Shown in pieces: positions 15,723 through 23,967 of a stretch of DNA of 64,000 nt. The notes under the pieces were generated by a model. It saw only the letters and a program-made list of their open reading frames with translations. It had not been told where the DNA came from and ran no database searches. The stretch is from Micromonospora sp. RHAY321. GTDB lineage: Bacteria; Actinomycetota; Actinomycetes; Mycobacteriales; Micromonosporaceae. The translations under genes and the position numbers were made by a program. The stretch spans positions 124,001 through 188,000 of the forward strand of contig NZ_JAMHIW010000001.1 in the NCBI RefSeq assembly GCF_023896955.1, in the 5' to 3' direction. The stretch's first letter is position 1; every line of letters begins with the position of its first letter.

Positions 15723-17381
15723 TCAGTGGCCCCGGAACGCCTCCTCCAGCCACCATGAGCCGCGCGCTGCGCAGACCTTGGCGTCGACCACCAGCGGCCG
15801 GGTACGGGGGCCAGCGAGCCAGCGGCGTACCGGCCCGAGATCGTCGAAGGTCCGGACGGTCAACCCGTCGCAGCCGTAACCACGGGCGATCGCGGCCAGA
15901 TCGGTGTCGGGGAAGGTGACCGTCTCCAACGGGTACCCGTCCGGGCCGAAGTGGTGCACCTCGGCGCCGTACGCGGCGTCGTCGTAGATCACCACGAGCA
16001 GGGGTAGCGCCAGCCGGACGGCGGTGACCAGTTCGGCCGCGGACATGACGAAGCCGCCGTCGCCGACCGCGGCGACGGTGAGCCGGTCCGGCCGGGCGAC
16101 CGCCGCGCCGAGCGCACTGGCCAGGCCGAGCCCGACCGACTGGAACGCCTGGGTGAAGCAGAATCCGGCCACGTCCGGCACGTCGAGCCACATGGACGGG
16201 TAGCCCATGAAGTTGCCGGAGTCCACCACCACCGTCCGGTCGGGCGGCAGCAGGTCGTCCAGGGCGGCCGAGAGGGTCCTCGGGTCGATCGTCGCCGGGG
16301 CGCCGGCCCGCGCCGGCATGCCCTCGTCCCGGTACGGGACCGTCCGCCACCGGCCGTGATCGCGAATCCGTTGTGCCAGCTCCGGCGTACGCCAGCCGCC
16401 GGTCCCGGCGTCCACGGCCCCCGTGGAGCCGGCGCCCAGCCGACCGAGCACCGCCTCGGCGACCGCCGCCACCTCGCCGGCCACCGTCAGGTCAACCGGG
16501 CGGTTCACCCCGAACGCGGCCCGGTCCTGGTCGACCTGGACGACGACGGCGGAAGGCGGGATCAGTTCGCCGTGCCGGGTGGTCCACATGTTCAGCGTGC
16601 TGCCCCATGCGACGACCAGGTCCGCCGTGCCGATCAGCTCGGCGGCGAGCGGGGTGGCGAAGCCGCCGGCCACGTCGATGTTCCACGGGTTCCCGGCGAA
16701 CAGTCCCTTCGCCGCGGCCGAGACCGCGAGCAGCGCGCCGCACGCGTCGGCGAGCCGGGTCAGCGGTTCCCGGGCCGCCCGGGCGCCCCGACCCGCGATG
16801 AAGACCGGTCGACGTGCGGCCTGGAGCGCGGCCAGCAACGGCTCGACCTGCGGGGCGGTGGCCGGGGTCGGCGCGACCGCGGGGACCGGGCCGGACCACG
16901 GTTCGGTCACGGTGTGCTGCACCTCCAACGGGAGGCCCAGCACCACCGTCGCGCCCCGGGCGGCGGCCCGATACGCCGCGCCCGCGTCCTCGGCCGCGTG
17001 CGCCGCGCGTACCCGGTGGAAGTCGGCCCCGACCGAGGTGGCGAGCGCCGGCAGGTCGATGAAGAAGTTCGACCGCGGCGCGGTCGCCTCCGGGGCCAGG
17101 ACCACCATCGGGGTACGGCTCTTCGCCGCCTCGGTGAGGCCGGTCAGCGCGTTGGTGACACCCGGCCCCTGGTGCACCGAGAGCAGGCCCACCGTCCCGG
17201 AGGTGCGGGCGTACCCGTCGGCCATGCTCGCCGCGCCGCCCTCGTGGGCTGCCGCCACGAACCGGGCGCCGGCCGCCACAAGCGCGTTCGTGACATGGAA
17301 GTTGCCGCTGCCGACCACCCCGAAGACGTACCGTGCGCCGTGTCCGTACAGAACCCGCCCGACCACCTCGGCTACCCGCAT
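15723..17381 (-). CDS. Thiamine-pyrophosphate-dependent enzyme (acetolactate synthase-like)
   Basis: A 552-residue three-domain ThDP enzyme. The PYR domain has the activating Glu47 in AHEGGAASMADGYAR and HQGPGVTNALTGL; the central domain contains RPVFIAGRGARAA; the PP domain has GDGGFVMSAAEL from residue 440 and YDDAAYGAEVHHF, the GDG-x(~26)-D/N metal/ThDP-binding motif. Relatives are acetolactate synthase, benzoylformate decarboxylase and oxalyl/sulfo decarboxylases; the reaction cannot be chosen from sequence. It begins 13 bases after the stop of the cyclase-family gene, so the pair forms an operon and probably acts on one acyl or keto-acid pathway. Confidence 0.9.
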   Translation of the reverse strand: MRVAEVVGRVLYGHGARYVFGVVGSGNFHVTNALVAAGARFVAAAHEGGAASMADGYARTSGTVGLLSVHQGPGVTNALTGLTEAAKSRTPMVVLAPEATAPRSNFFIDLPALATSVGADFHRVRAAHAAEDAGAAYRAAARGATVVLGLPLEVQHTVTEPWSGPVPAVAPTPATAPQVEPLLAALQAARRPVFIAGRGARAAREPLTRLADACGALLAVSAAAKGLFAGNPWNIDVAGGFATPLAAELIGTADLVVAWGSTLNMWTTRHGELIPPSAVVVQVDQDRAAFGVNRPVDLTVAGEVAAVAEAVLGRLGAGSTGAVDAGTGGWRTPELAQRIRDHGRWRTVPYRDEGMPARAGAPATIDPRTLSAALDDLLPPDRTVVVDSGNFMGYPSMWLDVPDVAGFCFTQAFQSVGLGLASALGAAVARPDRLTVAAVGDGGFVMSAAELVTAVRLALPLLVVIYDDAAYGAEVHHFGPDGYPLETVTFPDTDLAAIARGYGCDGLTVRTFDDLGPVRRWLAGPRTRPLVVDAKVCAARGSWWLEEAFRGH

Positions 17382-17394
17382 CGAGGGCCCGGTC

Positions 17395-18156
17395 CTACCG
17401 TTCGACCAGTGCGAGGACCCGGCACGGGCTGCCGGACCCGGAGACGATCGGCAGCGGTCCGGCGATCACCACCGCGCCGGTGGCCGGCAACTGCGCCAGG
17501 TTCCGTAGCTGGGTCAGGCCGTACTTGTCCTGGCCGAGCAGGAACGAGTGGCACGGAAACGGCGGGTCGAACGAATGCGCAGCCCCCGCGTCGGTCCCGA
17601 CCGTCTCCACCCCGACGCCCTGGATCGGCGACTCCTCGGCCAGCCAGCGGGCGCACTCCACGGAGATCCCCGGGGTACGCCCGGAGTTCGCGTACCGCTC
17701 AGGGTCGTCGCCGTACGCGTCCCAGCCGGTGCGATAGAGCAGCCAGCCACCGGTGGGCAGGGCGCCATGTTCCGCCTCCCACGCCTTGATGTGCTCGACC
17801 TCGAGCAGAAAGTCAGGGTCGTCGGCGGCGTCGGCGGCGTGGTCGATCACCACCGCCGGGGCGATCAACTGGCTCACCGGGACCTGCGACACGTCCGCGC
17901 CCTGTTGACCGGTGACCCAGTGCACCGGGGCGTCGAAGTGGGTGCCGGTGTGCTCGCCGGTGGAGAAGTTGTTCCAGTACCAGGCCGGACCGCGGTCGTC
18001 GTACCGGCTGATCTCGCTGAGCTGGAACGGCCAGGTCTGGCCGAACTGCTCGGGCAGACCCAGGATCGGGGTCTGGTCCGAGAGCGGAGCGGTGAGGTCG
18101 ACAACCTGGATCCGGCCGCTGGAAAGAGCGGCGACAAACTCCTGCAGCACCGTCAT
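17395..18156 (-). CDS. Cyclase family protein (kynurenine-formamidase-like metal hydrolase)
   Basis: A 253-residue member of PF04199 from ATG 18154-18156. The metal-binding signature HTGTHFDAPVH occupies residues 69-79 (H-x-G-T-H-x-D-x-P-x-H), with DLTAPLSDQTPI at the N-terminus and WLLYRTGWD and SFDPPFPCHSFLLG further on. Enzymes of this family hydrolyse formyl-kynurenine, isatin or cyclic amides/esters using Mn or Zn. It is the first gene of a two-gene operon with the ThDP enzyme. There is no clear ribosome-binding site before the ATG. Confidence 0.9.
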   Translation of the reverse strand: MTVLQEFVAALSSGRIQVVDLTAPLSDQTPILGLPEQFGQTWPFQLSEISRYDDRGPAWYWNNFSTGEHTGTHFDAPVHWVTGQQGADVSQVPVSQLIAPAVVIDHAADAADDPDFLLEVEHIKAWEAEHGALPTGGWLLYRTGWDAYGDDPERYANSGRTPGISVECARWLAEESPIQGVGVETVGTDAGAAHSFDPPFPCHSFLLGQDKYGLTQLRNLAQLPATGAVVIAGPLPIVSGSGSPCRVLALVER

Positions 18157-18307
18157 GCGGCGACGGTACACCGCGTTCACGCTCCACGATGGACCCAGCA
18201 CGGGGCGTGTCAGCGGCGCCCTTGGGGTGAAGGTGCCGGACACGGACGGCCGCCGCCTGGGCTTCGCGGTGCGAGGACAAGACCCTGCCCGGCAGACACG
18301 CTGGCGG

Positions 18308-18652
18308 CTACAGGGCAGTCGCGGTCTTCTCCAGGATGCTGGCAAGTGCGCCGTAGTCGACGGTTTGCCCGTCCCGGATGTCAACGGCCTTGCGCTCACC
18401 GTTGCCCAACGCCCGAAGGAACCCCTTGACCTCCGGAACGTCCGTTGCGTTGAACACCATGAACGAGACCTTGTCCTTGGCTACCGCGATGACGGCCGCG
18501 TAGTGCCCGTTCTTGAGGTAGTGCGGCTTGCCGTACTGGAGCCGCTCCTCGACATCTGGAATGGTCTGGCCGACCATCGCGCGCAATTTCTCACACACAT
18601 CGATCTGCCACGGCTGCGCCTTGTTGATGTACTGGGTGACGTCGTCACTCAT
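18308..18652 (-). CDS. DUF1801 domain protein
   Basis: A 114-residue YdhG/DUF1801-type protein from ATG 18650-18652 with GGAGG about nine bases upstream. Typical features are VEERLQYGKPHYLKNGHYAAVIAVAKDKVSFMVF, interrupted here at the conserved Y-x-P position, and a C-terminal LGNGERKAVDIRDG. The family resembles frataxin-like iron chaperones, but function is unproven. The gene is divergent from a MarR regulator whose operator lies between them. Confidence 0.85.
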   Translation of the reverse strand: MSDDVTQYINKAQPWQIDVCEKLRAMVGQTIPDVEERLQYGKPHYLKNGHYAAVIAVAKDKVSFMVFNATDVPEVKGFLRALGNGERKAVDIRDGQTVDYGALASILEKTATAL

Positions 18653-18823
18653 GGTCTTCGCCTCCATCATCACTGCCACATTCGGGTCGGACACGCAGGA
18701 CGGCCTGCTCGGCGCTGGCCGACCTGCACCTTTCGACCGCGGGGCGGGTGCTCATAGCGTGCGTCTCCTTGTTTGCCCCTGCGGCGAGGTGAGGATCAAC
18801 TGAGAACACGGTATAGTCACGGT

Positions 18824-18838
18824 TCTTGATAGTCAAGA
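18824..18838. promoter_or_regulatory. MarR operator candidate
   Basis: TCTTGA-TAG-TCAAGA is a perfect 6-bp-arm dyad 25 bp upstream of the MarR-type start, with near-symmetry extending to CGG...CCG. Its length and the 3-bp spacer suit a MarR dimer. Confidence 0.6.
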
Positions 18839-18863
18839 CCGATTACTAACCGAAGGGGTTCTG

Positions 18864-19328
18864 ATGACCGCCACCGCGCCGAAGCCGGACCTGGGGGCTT
18901 TGACCGGGCAGCTGATGCGAGCATTGCAGGAGGAATTGTTCGAGACCCTCGGCGAGCAGGGGCATCCGGATGTTCGGCCGCGGCACGGTTCGGTCCTGGC
19001 GTTCCTTGAGCCCGAAGGAGTGCGTTCGACCGATCTGTCGGCCCGCTCTGGCCAGCACAAGCAGGTCATCGGCACGATCGTCGACGAGCTCGTCAGCCTC
19101 GGCTATGTCCGCCGGGAGCCCGACCCCGCTGACCGTCGCGCCAAGCTCATCGTCCCCACCGAACACGGTCTCGACGAGATCGCCAAAGCACGAGCCATCC
19201 TGGCCACCATTGAACAGCGCCTCGAACACACCCTCGGCGAGCAGCGCTTCGCCACCTTCCGGGAGGCGTTCCAAGAGGTTACTCACCTTCAGCGAGGCTG
19301 GCGGCAAACCGGCAACCGACCGGCCTGA
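18864..19328 (+). CDS. MarR family transcriptional regulator
   Basis: A 154-residue regulator. The winged helix reads RPRHGSVLAFLEPEGVRSTDLSARSGQHKQ (positions 40-69 approximately), VSLGYVRREPDPADRRAKLIVPTEHG, with helical dimerisation ends. ATG follows CGAAGGGG. The dyad at 18824-18838 in front suggests autoregulation and perhaps control of the divergent DUF1801 gene. Confidence 0.9.
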   Translation: MTATAPKPDLGALTGQLMRALQEELFETLGEQGHPDVRPRHGSVLAFLEPEGVRSTDLSARSGQHKQVIGTIVDELVSLGYVRREPDPADRRAKLIVPTEHGLDEIAKARAILATIEQRLEHTLGEQRFATFREAFQEVTHLQRGWRQTGNRPA

Positions 19329-19484
19329 GCGACGAGCACCCCCTCAACGTCCACCCCGCTCAAGCTTGCCGCATGCTCCTGGTGGCTTACCTGAACTGGG
19401 CCTTCCAGCACGACAACCAGCCGCCCAAACGGTCGGCGGCCCGTGTCGACCCGCAGCGCGGTGGTCGCCACCTGGGCCGATGGC

Positions 19485-21071
19485 TCAGGCGGGACGCACG
19501 GTTCGGTCCGCTGCCGCAGGCTGCGCAAAGCGCTGGGTGAGATGCTCGGCGGCGGCCTGCTGGGCGTGCGCCGCCCTGTCAAGGACTGCGGCGGCGCCAA
19601 AGAACTCGTGCATCATCCCGTCGTAGTGGGCCAGCCCGGTGTCCACGCCGGCGGCCTGCAGGTGGCGGGCGAACTCCTGGCCCTGGCTTCGCAGCACGTC
19701 ACGCTCGTCGGTGATGACCAGCGTCGGTGGCATGCTCCGCAGCTGCGCGGCGTCGAGGGAGAGCAGGTCGACGCGGGGATCCTGGGCGCCCTCGGGCACA
19801 CCGGCGAAGGCGTGCATCGCCATCCAGGACAGCAGCGGCCGGTTCAGCGGGCGGGCATCGGCTGCGTCGGTCATCGAGTCGCCGAACTGCTGCGCGGTGG
19901 CCAGTGGGTAGACCAGGACCTGGGCTGCCGGGCCTGGCTCGCCGGCCTGTGCCAGCTGTAGGCAGGTGGCAGCGGCCATCGTCGCGCCGACCGACTCGCC
20001 ACCGATGGCGACACGTGTGGGATCGCCTCCGAACTCCGACGCGTTCTCGCGCAGCCAGCGCCAACACGCGAGGACGTCGTCGTGAGCTGCCGGGAAGGGA
20101 TGCTCGGGAGCGCGACGGTATTCGGGTGACACAACGATGGCACCAGTGCGGTTGACCAGGCCTCGGCAGGACGCATCGTAGGTGTCCACGTCGTAGAGCA
20201 CCCAGCCGCCGCCGTGGATCCACATCACCACCGGCGCGGCACCGGCTTTGGCCTCCCGGGGGTGGTAGATGCGTAGGTTGATGCGGCCACCGTCTGCGAT
20301 CGGCACCTCCAGCTCCTCCACCGCTCCGACCGGTTCCGGTTCGGTGGACCGGCCGTCCTCGGTCAAGATCCGGTGGACGGCGTCGACGAGTGTGGGTTGC
20401 TGGCGGGCCTGCTCCGGGGTGAGGATCTCCGGTGGCAGCGGGCGCAGCGCGGCGAAGGCGTCCAGTAGCCGCTGGGCCTGCGGGTCGAGCAGACCCGAGG
20501 CATCGGTGGCGAGCCGCCGGTCGCGGCCCGAAACCCTGTCCCGCCCCTTGTCGAGCAGGACAGCGGCGGGGTCGGCGAGTTTGTGTCCGGTGCCGCTGGA
20601 CGGGGCGTTGGGGTGTGCTCGAGTCGGTGCGGCCCGCTTCGCCGCCAGGAACTCCCCGCCGAGGCGGGCCATGACCTGGGCCCCCACCGCGCGGCGGAAC
20701 TCCGGCAGAAACTCGCCCTCCTCCTCCGCTACATGCTCGCGGATGTCGGCCATCAACGTCGTCAGCGCGCGCTCGAACTCTCCGCTGCCCGGCTCTGCCC
20801 GATCCAGGACGATCAACTGCTCCTTGGCCGCGTGGTGCTCGTCGCGGGCATGTCGCGCGTCATCGGCCTCACCCGCATCCGCCATCTGCGGATACAGGGT
20901 CCGCTCCTCGGCGTCGGCGTGCAGCGCCAGGTTGAAGCCGACCTGGTCGGCCAACGTCCGGCGGTCACCCCGCCCGGCCTCCAAGTGCTCGAACAACCGT
21001 GACACCACCGCATGATCATCAGCGATCAGGTGGTCGATGTCCCCCGGCTGCGTCTCGTATGAAAGTCCCAC
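19485..21071 (-). CDS. Hemerythrin-domain / alpha-beta hydrolase (HSL-type esterase) fusion
   Basis: A 528-residue two-domain protein. Residues 10-140 form a hemerythrin HHE domain with ligand-like residues His20, His51-x3-Glu55, His79/80 and His113-x3-Glu117, suited to a di-iron O2/NO/redox sensor. Residues 245-515 are a hormone-sensitive-lipase-type esterase: HGGGW (286-290), nucleophile Ser360 in GESVG, acid Asp458 in DERDVL and His488 in HEFF. A linker of about 100 residues joins them. All catalytic residues of the esterase and most iron ligands are present, so both halves look functional. The start is ATG 21069-21071. It has no operon partner. Confidence 0.9.
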   Translation of the reverse strand: MGLSYETQPGDIDHLIADDHAVVSRLFEHLEAGRGDRRTLADQVGFNLALHADAEERTLYPQMADAGEADDARHARDEHHAAKEQLIVLDRAEPGSGEFERALTTLMADIREHVAEEEGEFLPEFRRAVGAQVMARLGGEFLAAKRAAPTRAHPNAPSSGTGHKLADPAAVLLDKGRDRVSGRDRRLATDASGLLDPQAQRLLDAFAALRPLPPEILTPEQARQQPTLVDAVHRILTEDGRSTEPEPVGAVEELEVPIADGGRINLRIYHPREAKAGAAPVVMWIHGGGWVLYDVDTYDASCRGLVNRTGAIVVSPEYRRAPEHPFPAAHDDVLACWRWLRENASEFGGDPTRVAIGGESVGATMAAATCLQLAQAGEPGPAAQVLVYPLATAQQFGDSMTDAADARPLNRPLLSWMAMHAFAGVPEGAQDPRVDLLSLDAAQLRSMPPTLVITDERDVLRSQGQEFARHLQAAGVDTGLAHYDGMMHEFFGAAAVLDRAAHAQQAAAEHLTQRFAQPAAADRTVRPA

Positions 21072-21298
21072 TGTCCGTACCCCCGTATCGGCGAGTCGGA
21101 CATTACCGCTGCTTCCCGGCTAGATCGGGGTCATTCGGCAAGAGAGCCCTCGCCGACGTCGACCGCGACTGCCGGAACCGGCCGCGCCGGCAAGCCCTCA
21201 GGCGTCGCGCCTCCGCGCCCGCTTGAGGGCGGCCTCCGACGGTCGCCGCGAGCCACGAGAGCTATGACAAATCGCGCACGCCAGGGAGGCGGGCTGCT

Positions 21299-21568
21299 CT
21301 ACCGCCCCTGGGGCCGGCCCTGGGTGGCTCCTTCGGGGCGGCTGGCATCGCCGACACGACCGGCCTGGCCGACATCACCTGTCGCCCCAGTTTCGCTGCG
21401 CCCGGCGGCTTTGCGGCGCCGTACCGCCGCGGCTCCGACCGCTCCCGCCGCGAACAGAGCCGCCATCAGTGGCCATGGAGCGCGACGACGAGCCACAGCT
21501 TGTTGCTTCCCTGGTGTACGCCGACGAGCCGCGGCCTGTCGAGCCTTCAGGAACCTCTGCGCTCTCAT
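21299..21568 (-). CDS. Small basic membrane protein
   Basis: An 89-residue protein from ATG 21566-21568 with GAGGA just upstream. A strongly basic N-terminus (FLKARQAAARRR, QQAVARRR) is followed by one helix (WPLMAALFAAGAVGAAAV) and a Gly/Arg-rich tail. No family is recognised. It lies 58 bp downstream of another small membrane-protein gene and may be its operon partner. Confidence 0.5.
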   Translation of the reverse strand: MRAQRFLKARQAAARRRTPGKQQAVARRRAPWPLMAALFAAGAVGAAAVRRRKAAGRSETGATGDVGQAGRVGDASRPEGATQGRPQGR

Positions 21569-21626
21569 TTCCTCATTGTCAGCACCGGGGCCGGCCGAGG
21601 TGGCGAAATCGGCGAGCCGCCCAGTC

Positions 21627-21833
21627 TCATCCTGCCAACACGACCACGATGATGGCGAGGCACCCGATCAGCAAGGTGATTCCGCCGAACACGACGAACG
21701 GCCACCACGCGCGTGCAGCCTGCCGTTGCTGCGGAAGGGGCTGAGTCGGCAGGTTCCAGCCCGGAGGTGCAGCAGAGCCGCTGTGGCGGCCTGGCCAGCG
21801 TGGCGGTGGGGTCCGAGGGGCCGACTTAGCCAT
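21627..21833 (-). CDS. Small proline-rich single-pass membrane protein
   Basis: Sixty-eight residues from ATG 21831-21833 (MAKSAPRTPPPRWPG) with GGAGG ten bases upstream; an ATG nine codons earlier has no ribosome-binding site. A Pro/Gln-rich N-terminus (GWNLPTQPLPQQRQAAR) precedes one C-terminal helix (PFVVFGGITLLIGCLAIIVVVL) and a very short tail, a tail-anchored layout common in actinomycete small proteins of unknown role. Confidence 0.65.
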   Translation of the reverse strand: MAKSAPRTPPPRWPGRHSGSAAPPGWNLPTQPLPQQRQAARAWWPFVVFGGITLLIGCLAIIVVVLAG

Positions 21834-22106
21834 GTTCGGGTTGCCTCCGACGGGCGTCATGGTGCGCTGAAGGGGCAGACGGCTGCGCGTTCACGAGGCC
21901 GCCCACCCGACCTTCCACCCAAAAGGCGTTGCTCGTTCATGGTGCGTTACAGCGTCCGCGATGCAAGAAGGTCCGCCCTCCATTCGCCGGGACGGCCGAT
22001 CGCCGCGTCGTCGCTGCCCGAGGTGCCACCTTGTTGCCGGCGACGTGCGACCAAGACCCAAGCCCGGCCGCATCAGCCACCTCCCGCTCAGACCGTGGCG
22101 TGCAAT

Positions 22107-22125
22107 CATACCCGGAGGGGGTATG
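22107..22125. promoter_or_regulatory. CsoR/CstR-like operator with overlapping promoter
   Basis: CATACCC-ggagg-GGGTATG is a 7-bp-arm dyad of the ATACCC...GGGTAT type bound by CsoR-family copper or persulfide sensors. The TATGCT at 22122-22127 overlaps it and would act as -10. No csoR-like gene is in the window; the next gene is the GNAT acetyltransferase at about 22174. Confidence 0.45.
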
Positions 22126-22207
22126 CTGGCGCGGCTGGTGAGCTTCTACGGCTCTGTCACATGCGAGGAACCCGTGACCTACCTTCTACGAGCAGAAACG
22201 CCCTCCG

Positions 22208-22576
22208 TTGAGGTATCGACATCTGCGGGTCGCCGCCGGGCTCAGTCCGAAGTCCGTCGACGCGGCCGTGAATGGCCTGGCCGGGACCTGGCACTCTGTC
22301 GTCGTATACGACGACGACCATCCGGTGGGGATGGGCCGGATCATCGGCGACGGTGGCACGGCGTTCCAGATCGTTGACATGTGCGTTCTGCCCGAGCATC
22401 AGGGACTGGGACTTGGCAAGAGGATCATGGATGCCCTGATGCAGCGGCTCGTTGATCGGGCACCTCGGACCGCCTACGTCTCACTCATAGCAGACGGCAA
22501 GGCGCGCTACCTCTATGCGCAGTACGGCTACGCGGAGACCGCGCCGGAGTCGGTGGGCATGGCTCGCCAACTCTGA
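22208..22576 (+). CDS. GNAT family N-acetyltransferase, N-terminus probably frameshifted
   Basis: The frame from TTG 22208 gives 122 residues with the acetyl-CoA motif VLPEHQGLGLGKRIM and YVSLIADGKARYLYAQYGYAET, typical of small GNAT enzymes. The natural N-terminus appears to lie in another frame: GTG 22174, preceded by GAGGAA, encodes VTYLLRAETPSVE, and the homology then jumps frames at about 22212 into YRHLRVAAGLSPK. Either two bases have been lost (a young pseudogene or a sequence error) or translation now starts at the TTG. The substrate is unknown. Confidence 0.8.
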   Translation: MRYRHLRVAAGLSPKSVDAAVNGLAGTWHSVVVYDDDHPVGMGRIIGDGGTAFQIVDMCVLPEHQGLGLGKRIMDALMQRLVDRAPRTAYVSLIADGKARYLYAQYGYAETAPESVGMARQL

Positions 22577-22762
22577 CGACGTTGCGTGCATCCCGCCGCA
22601 CCGCCAATCGTCATCGCGAAAAACTCACCATCATCGCCGTCCTGGTCGCCTCATTGGCACTCTGCCACTCGGCGTCGCCGGACCCCCTCGCGACCCGGTC
22701 CCGCGATCGCTATCGGCGTACTCGTCCGGTTCCACCGGCCTATCGATGGAGTTGGTGCAACG

Positions 22763-23134
22763 ATGGAGGGCGTGACACCTGCGAAAACTGCTGTGCCTGC
22801 GATCTCGCCGCTTGCTGGCGAGCCGATCAAGCGCGCTGATGCCGAGCGGCTCGCGAGAGTGCTGAAGGCGTTCGCCGACCCGGCCCGACTGCGACTGCTC
22901 AGTCTGATCCAGTCCACTCCGGAGGGCGAAGCGTCGGTCAGCGACCTCACCGCGCCACTCGGTCTCTCCCAGCCGACCGTGAGTCATCACCTTCGGATCC
23001 TCACCGAGGCTGGCCTGCTCGAGCGCGAGAAGCGCGGGGTCTGGGCGTACTACCGCCTGGTGCCTTCCGCGATCACGGCAATAGCCGACCTGTTGACGCC
23101 ACCCCGCAAGCGGGCGACGAAGAGGGCCCGCTGA
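22763..23134 (+). CDS. ArsR family transcriptional regulator
   Basis: A 123-residue ArsR/SmtB-type repressor from ATG 22763. The winged HTH is FADPARLRLLSLIQSTPEGEASVSDLTAPLGLSQPTVSHHLRILTEAGLLEREKRGVWAYYRL at residues 35-97, here described by its key motif LSQPTVSHHL. There is no CxC metal site in the recognition region, but a single Cys-free sequence overall, so metal sensing is doubtful. A paired transporter is not visible downstream. Confidence 0.9.
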   Translation: MEGVTPAKTAVPAISPLAGEPIKRADAERLARVLKAFADPARLRLLSLIQSTPEGEASVSDLTAPLGLSQPTVSHHLRILTEAGLLEREKRGVWAYYRLVPSAITAIADLLTPPRKRATKRAR

Positions 23135-23263
23135 TCGGCCCGATGACACCCTGTTTCCGGGCGGCTGACGCAAGGCGTCTCGTCTTCAGGATGCGTGCCG
23201 CCTTCTCCTGAGAGGCGCCCCGGCCAGGGAAGGCACCGACAGTCGCCGCCCGACGAGGTAACG

Positions 23264-23833
23264 TCACGCGGGCTGGAGGTTGTGTTCGCGGTCGGTGAAC
23301 AAGTCCACGTCACGGGGCCCCAGCTTGGCGACACGGCGCGCATGCAGGGCGAGCTGTCCCCGTGCTTCGCCCAGGCGGCGGCTGGCGACCAGCATCTCAT
23401 CGGTGGCGTCGAACGCCTCCTGGCCGCTGGACTTCATGGCAGCGTCCATCACCCCGTTGAACGCGGTCATGAGCCCGTTGGCCAGGGCAATGCCGTCCTG
23501 GTCACCGCTGGTCCAAATCTCCGACCAGGCGGCCTCCACCGTGGCCATGTCCCTGGCCAACCAGTCGTGAAGCACCATCGGATCCAAAGGCTTGTGCCCA
23601 CCAAGCAGCTGGTTACCCACCTCCCGCAGGCCCGAGCGCCAGTACTTGGTCTGCCGCAGCGCCTCGGCCTTGTGCGCGAGGCGCAGAGCGCCAGACAGCA
23701 TGAGGATGTACGCCCGCTGAAGGTCAGCCTGCTCCCGGTGTCGCCGCCTCAACCGACTCTGCACCATGACCACGAACAGCGATGCGAAGGCGGTGATCGC
23801 GGAGCCGAGCAGGGCGGCGATGGTGGGATTCAC
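23264..23833 (-). CDS. Hypothetical protein with N-terminal membrane helix
   Basis: A 189-residue protein starting MNPTIAALLGSAITAFASLFVVMVQSRLRRR (first 31 residues, one helix then a positive stop). The rest is helical and charged: QADLQRAYILMLSGALRLAHKAEALR, AMKSSGQEAFDATDEMLVASRRLGEARGQLALHARRV. It resembles a membrane-anchored helical bundle. No family recognised. Confidence 0.7.
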   Translation of the reverse strand: MNPTIAALLGSAITAFASLFVVMVQSRLRRRHREQADLQRAYILMLSGALRLAHKAEALRQTKYWRSGLREVGNQLLGGHKPLDPMVLHDWLARDMATVEAAWSEIWTSGDQDGIALANGLMTAFNGVMDAAMKSSGQEAFDATDEMLVASRRLGEARGQLALHARRVAKLGPRDVDLFTDREHNLQPA

Positions 23834-23967
23834 GCCGACATGATGCCTGCCGATGGTTCACCCTGCATTCGGGGGGCCACAAAAAGATCAACCTCCTGGA
23901 GGTCGGTCCCCGGGAGGTGTTCACATAAAATCTTGCCAACAAGCGCCCGGCCAAAGAGGAGCCTGTC

